This document shows positions 4,928-7,982 of a stretch of DNA of 7,982 nucleotides, in pieces. Origin of the DNA: Candidatus Dojkabacteria bacterium (lineage in GTDB: Bacteria; Patescibacteriota; Dojkabacteria; SC72); assembly GCA_012511375.1 (NCBI GenBank), contig JAAZGF010000068.1:1-7982 (forward strand), given 5' to 3'. The first letter of the stretch is position 1, and each line of letters begins with the position of its first letter. The translations under genes were made by a program, and so were the position numbers. Below the pieces are notes generated by a model. The model saw only the letters and a program-made list of their open reading frames with translations, was not told the DNA's origin and did not search any database.

Positions 4928-5010
4928 AGAGCACCCACTCCCTACGGAGGTTTATGTTTTTCTTTGACTTCGGTCGAGGAACAATATAATTTAGGGTGCT
5001 CTTTTCTTTT
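4928..5010 (+). terminator. Three-way-junction terminator/3' RNA structure
   Basis: AGAGCACCC (4928-4936) pairs perfectly with GGGTGCTCT (4994-5002), followed by a T-rich tail (5002-5010, TTTTCTTTT). The 57-nt interior folds into two more hairpins. CTCC/GGAG (4938-4941 with 4946-4949) closes a CTAC loop. TCTTTGAC/GTCGAGGA (4961-4968 with 4973-4980) forms 8 pairs including two G-U around TTCG, with the C-G closing pair of the very stable cUUCGg tetraloop. It is most simply the terminator of the 4318 gene, but more elaborate than usual. Confidence 0.75.
4964..4990 (+). promoter_or_regulatory. Possible promoter nested in the terminator structure
   Basis: TTGACT (4964-4969) and a perfect TATAAT (4985-4990) are 15 nt apart, shorter than optimal. 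Transcripts would start near 4997, after the 5' arm of the terminator stem, so they would not form the terminator and could read into 5036-7521. Confidence 0.4.
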
Positions 5011-5024
5011 ATGTATATATACAA

Positions 5025-5030
5025 TATATT
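5025..5030 (+). promoter_or_regulatory. Alternative -10 box close to the 5036 start
   Basis: TATATT ends 5 nt before the ATG at 5036, near the spacing of a leaderless start. The hexamer 17 nt further up (TTTTCT, 5002-5007) is a poor -35. It competes with the promoter at 4964-4990 as the source of this operon's transcript. Confidence 0.3.
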
Positions 5031-5035
5031 AGAGT

Positions 5036-5608
5036 ATGAAAACTATAATAAAGGTAATAATAACAACAATAGTACTTTTAACATTACCCATATCCATATA
5101 CTACGGACTTAGATTAAAGGACACCCCCTTTACATATGAATATATGAATAGATCATATGTAATAACATTACCAAACAAGGTATGGTTTGAAATAAATGGA
5201 AGTACAGACATTTTAAATAATGACGAGATTTTGATAAATGAAACCCCTGAAGTAGTAGAAGAAGGATATGATATTGGTCCTCAATATCCCAAATATACTA
5301 CTACATATGAAAATGACACTATTAAAAAAGTACAAACAAGTAAAAGAGTAGGGGATACCCTAACCATTGAAAGTTATATTGAAATAGCAGAAGGAGAACA
5401 TGACGAATACATACAGAAGGTATTCTTCTCACAACACGGTACATTTAAAGACAACTCATACACTCAAGAGGGATGCAATGTAAAAATATCATCTAAAAAC
5501 GGAACCCTCTCATATGATGAGGAATATGCACTACTAATGATTACATATGATGTAAGAGGAATAACTAAAGTAGAAGATACATTATCTTTTGAGATATCTT
5601 GCTTATGA
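5036..5608 (+). CDS. N-anchored extracytoplasmic hypothetical protein (190 aa)
   Basis: I do not recognise a family. Residues 1-24 (MKTIIK and a long hydrophobic run to IYYG) form a signal anchor without an obvious cleavage site. The remaining ~165 residues are polar, rich in Tyr, Thr and Glu, and show alternating hydrophobic patterns typical of beta strands, so a small extracytoplasmic beta domain is likely. Two cysteines (147 and 189, the second being the penultimate residue) could form a disulfide. Isoleucine codons are mostly ATA, normal for this region and opposite to the gene just upstream. The stop overlaps the next start as ATGA (5605-5608), so the two proteins are translationally coupled and probably act together at the membrane. 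No SD is visible; the start is fixed by the anchor sequence. Confidence 0.87.
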   Translation: MKTIIKVIITTIVLLTLPISIYYGLRLKDTPFTYEYMNRSYVITLPNKVWFEINGSTDILNNDEILINETPEVVEEGYDIGPQYPKYTTTYENDTIKKVQTSKRVGDTLTIESYIEIAEGEHDEYIQKVFFSQHGTFKDNSYTQEGCNVKISSKNGTLSYDEEYALLMITYDVRGITKVEDTLSFEISCL

Positions 5609-7521
5609 AAGAGAGAATAGTACCTACAATGGCAATACTGTCAGTATTTACTTACTACCTTTTTAACCTAATTACACAGGGATTAAGCTATTTACATAAT
5701 GATTTAATATTTGGTCTAATATCAGCACTCTCTGTATTACTACTTCCTGCTTTAATATCTAAAGTTATACTGAAAAAAGGATATTTTGGTATTGGATATA
5801 TACTAAGTACATTAATATATCCAGCACTTTATATATTCTTTTTAATCCTAAACAGAAGTATACAGGCAGATATGGTAGCTCTGTACAACATTACTGCTAC
5901 CTTAATTATAGCCACATCTCTCTTCTTACTCTCATTGATAACTATTATGGAAAGCAAAGATCATATTAAGAAAGTATCTTTAGCTATATTAGCAATAATT
6001 ACAGTAATACTTATAGTAATGGGAAGTAGGGAAATAGTTGGGCTAGACAAAGATTCTCTCTTAAGCCTAGATTTTCTACAACATAATGTTGTATCAACCC
6101 AGATGACTGATGGGAAAATATGTATAACTCCTAACCAGTGCTCCTCTTTGTTTAAAAAGCTTGGATATACTACATATTACCACTCTATCCAAACAGCACA
6201 TACTGTAGGATCAAACCTAAATATTGGAATAGCAGAAGTATCCTTAAACATTGCCTTTATTGCTGTATCCTCATTACTTATCTCTCTCTTCTTAAACAGA
6301 CATATTAAAGACAAAACAATCTCCTTTTTAGCATCATTATCCGCTATTTTTGTATTTGAACTAGGAGCTCACTCTTTTAATTTCATACTACCTCAAACAT
6401 TTACACTATTCCTTTTCTTAAATGTTCTTCTAGAAAAAGAATTAAATTGGAAGAAAGTACTTTTCATTTCACCAATATTAATTTCTACCCACTTCATATT
6501 TGGCCCTCTCCTTACTGTAATAGCTCTTTTCTTTGTAATTCTTTTTAATCCAGAAGGCAAACCAAAAAATTACGGATTAGCAAAAACACTTACCTTACTA
6601 TCCTTCCTAAGCGTTATTATTACTTTTATAGCAAATCTAAGAGGATTTAGTATTGAAAGACTACTTCAAATGCAGGAAATAGAGCAGTTGGGTTACTTAA
6701 CTAATTACTACTTTCCTGATAATTTGAACTTCCTAGCTATACAGTATGCTCCTCTTTTACTACCTTTGATCGTCGCTACTATATATTTCATTCTAAAAAA
6801 GAAAAATAGAGAAAACATATCTCTTTTTGCAATATTTTACATATGCATATCTCTTTCTCTTTTCTTCTTAGGCCCTACATATGCAAACAAGTTTTTAATA
6901 GGGGTATCTTTCTTTACAATTTTGCTGATAGCTTTACTCCTTTCTGACTTAAGAACAAACAAAACAGTAGCAGTGATAATCCTCTCTTTACTGTTAACAT
7001 CATCTATTCCTTTCTACCTTCAAAACATACAGAAATACAATCGTTTTTACACTCAAAACAACGGGAAAATATCTGCCACAACAAATGATGACGATGGGAT
7101 AATTATGCATTTGAAGAATAATAGGTATGATTGCCAAATAGTATCTGATCCGTATACCCAATTGATAGTTGCAAGTAATACAAATTATCAAACAGCTGGA
7201 GGACATTACCAAAACTTAGAAACACGAGAAGCATTTGTAAACTTTGTAGAAAACCCAACCCAAAGGAGTTATGAAGAGCTTTTAATCTCTCCAGATATTA
7301 AAAGAAATGAATTATGTATTCTTCTTTCTAGTAGGCTGTACTCTAAAGAAAGATATGTTAACCAAGATAATATCCCTTGGTTAAACTCTATGTACGAGTA
7401 TGAGATTAACAATAATTATGGTCTTCCTGAGATTAGTCGATTAGGGAGATTCCTTCTCTCAAAAAACTATGAAATTACTTACTTAGACAGTAATTTCAGA
7501 TTTTTGGTAGTACCAGAGTAA
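5605..7521 (+). CDS. Polytopic membrane protein, possible GT-C-type glycosyltransferase (638 aa)
   Basis: A large integral membrane protein with about 13 hydrophobic spans. Some five lie in the first 140 residues, then there is an extracytoplasmic-type loop (about 142-208) with two cysteines (173 and 179) and LDFLQHN, and then about eight more spans up to residue 470. The last ~165 residues (about 472-638) are soluble, with SDPYTQ, TAGGHY and a final FLVVPE strand. Many spans followed by a soluble C-terminal domain resembles GT-C enzymes, which move sugars from polyprenyl-phosphate carriers to acceptors on the outer face. No diagnostic motif was recognised, so transporter or polymerase roles remain open. 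The start ATG 5605 overlaps the upstream stop (ATGA); an in-frame TTG at 5599 is less likely. A GT4-type glycosyltransferase follows, which supports a glycan role by context only. Confidence 0.85.
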   Translation: MKERIVPTMAILSVFTYYLFNLITQGLSYLHNDLIFGLISALSVLLLPALISKVILKKGYFGIGYILSTLIYPALYIFFLILNRSIQADMVALYNITATLIIATSLFLLSLITIMESKDHIKKVSLAILAIITVILIVMGSREIVGLDKDSLLSLDFLQHNVVSTQMTDGKICITPNQCSSLFKKLGYTTYYHSIQTAHTVGSNLNIGIAEVSLNIAFIAVSSLLISLFLNRHIKDKTISFLASLSAIFVFELGAHSFNFILPQTFTLFLFLNVLLEKELNWKKVLFISPILISTHFIFGPLLTVIALFFVILFNPEGKPKNYGLAKTLTLLSFLSVIITFIANLRGFSIERLLQMQEIEQLGYLTNYYFPDNLNFLAIQYAPLLLPLIVATIYFILKKKNRENISLFAIFYICISLSLFFLGPTYANKFLIGVSFFTILLIALLLSDLRTNKTVAVIILSLLLTSSIPFYLQNIQKYNRFYTQNNGKISATTNDDDGIIMHLKNNRYDCQIVSDPYTQLIVASNTNYQTAGGHYQNLETREAFVNFVENPTQRSYEELLISPDIKRNELCILLSSRLYSKERYVNQDNIPWLNSMYEYEINNNYGLPEISRLGRFLLSKNYEITYLDSNFRFLVVPE

Positions 7522-7522
7522 C

Positions 7523-7537
7523 CTCCTAAGGAGTTTT
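7523..7537 (+). terminator. Weak hairpin after the membrane-protein gene
   Basis: CTCC (7523-7526) and GGAG (7530-7533) flank TAA and are followed by TTTT. It begins 2 nt after the stop at 7521. The 4-bp stem is short, so termination would be inefficient, and it abuts the -35 of the next promoter. Confidence 0.35.
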
Positions 7538-7563
7538 ACTATAGGGCTGTTTTGTGGTATAAT
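7535..7563 (+). promoter_or_regulatory. Promoter TTTACT-N17-TATAAT for the glycosyltransferase
   Basis: The -35 TTTACT (7535-7540) and a perfect -10 TATAAT (7558-7563) are 17 nt apart, with TGG before the -10 giving an extended -10. TAGGGC then GTTTT lie in the spacer, as in the 2669 promoter. The leader is about 39 nt and contains a 5-bp hairpin, ATCCT/AGGAT (7587-7599), just before the start. Confidence 0.75.
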
Positions 7564-7608
7564 AGAGTAGTATTTAAATTAAATAAATCCTTTTAGGATA
7601 CTGCTCTT

Positions 7609-7982
7609 ATGACACTTTTTAACAAAAATCAAAAAAACAAATACGACCTTATATCAGTTTCTCACTACTTCTATCCTAGGGTAGGGGGACTGGAGAATAT
7701 GGCATACAACCTTTTATCTGAATTACAGAAAAAAGGTCTTAACAGTGTTTCTGTTTTCGGGTCTAACAAAAGATATACTACAACAAAAGATGGTTTTGAA
7801 TTAAACAGTTTTAAAGTAAAGAATATCTTTAATGGAACATATCCAATATTTGGTGTTGGTTTTGCACTACACATCTTAAAACTTTTAAGAAAGAACCCAG
7901 ATGCAAAGGTCATTATCCATAGTAGGCACTTAACAAGTAGCATTATTACTGCTTTACTCTGTATATTATTAGGTCACAAATA
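7609..7982 (+). CDS. Glycosyltransferase family 4, N-terminal part (truncated by window end)
   Basis: The frame runs from ATG 7609 off the end of the window, so 124 codons are visible of a family usually 350-420 residues long. After a short Lys/Asn-rich lead, the sequence enters the first strand and loop of a GT-B fold: DLISVSHYFYPRVGGLEN (residues 13-30). The PRVGGLE loop is typical of GT4 enzymes, which transfer sugars from nucleotide donors to lipid-linked or polysaccharide acceptors at the inner face of the membrane. The following helix (MAYNLLSELQKKG) and strand (SVSVFGS) fit the N-terminal Rossmann-like domain, and IIHSRHLTS is a later strand and loop. The donor-binding C-terminal domain, including the EX7E region, lies outside the window, so the sugar cannot be guessed. 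It has its own promoter and no SD. Confidence 0.92.
   Translation, partial: MTLFNKNQKNKYDLISVSHYFYPRVGGLENMAYNLLSELQKKGLNSVSVFGSNKRYTTTKDGFELNSFKVKNIFNGTYPIFGVGFALHILKLLRKNPDAKVIIHSRHLTSSIITALLCILLGHK

Noticed and set aside
7671..7943. Minus-strand 90-codon frame near the window end
   Set aside because: It is antisense to the truncated GT4 gene, whose HYFYPRVGGLEN motif is unmistakable.
1..7982. tRNA, rRNA, CRISPR repeats, insertion sequences, attachment sites
   Set aside because: No cloverleaf, regularly spaced repeats, transposase or integrase sequence, or terminal inverted repeats were found on either strand by eye.

Overview
The window looks like chromosomal DNA from an AT-rich bacterium with compact gene packing, most plausibly a member of the Patescibacteria (Candidate Phyla Radiation). 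That placement is inference. It rests on ATA- and AGA-rich codon use, mostly absent Shine-Dalgarno (SD) sequences with -10 boxes only 5-7 nt before several start codons, very short intergenic gaps, a VanY-like peptidase next to a sortase, and small secreted proteins without familiar relatives. TGA is a real stop here (end of the gene at 5036, in an ATGA overlap), which argues against the recoded Gracilibacteria/Absconditabacteria lineages.

Layout. Positions 1-117 are the C-terminal end of a DNA gyrase A-like subunit. A small minus-strand gene (137-331) ends tail-to-tail with it. Next is a cell-surface pair, a VanY-type M15 peptidase (463-1287) and a sortase (1290-1961), 2 nt apart and presumably co-transcribed. 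A promoter packed into the next 38 nt drives an apparently leaderless gene for a soluble protein with a ParB-like motif (2000-2659). Then come three separately promoted units: a lipoprotein or membrane-anchored protein with two tandem copies of an unrecognised ~90-residue domain (2754-3614), a 74-aa secreted or membrane miniprotein with a sorting-signal-like layout (3722-3946), and a type II membrane protein with a third copy of the same domain (4318-4908).

The 4318 gene is the most unusual locus. It has a perfect-consensus promoter next to an 11-bp perfect inverted repeat, and a ~300-nt leader. The leader contains a long hairpin and an 11-bp helix that would bury the only strong, well-spaced SD in the window. 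Its codon use differs from the neighbours, and its 3' end folds into a three-way-junction structure with a cUUCGg tetraloop and a U tail, inside which a possible promoter for the next operon is nested.

The last part (5036-7982) holds an N-anchored extracytoplasmic protein translationally coupled by ATGA to a 638-aa polytopic membrane protein resembling GT-C-type glycosyltransferases, then the first 124 codons of a GT4-family glycosyltransferase with its own promoter. This suggests a surface glycan or envelope locus. Together the genes point to envelope construction: peptidoglycan trimming, sortase attachment, surface-displayed unknown domains and glycan synthesis.

Four or five promoters share features beyond -35 and -10: CCCATA just upstream of the -35, TAGGG inside the spacer, and TGATATAAT at the -10. 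No tRNA, rRNA, CRISPR array, insertion sequence or phage gene was seen.
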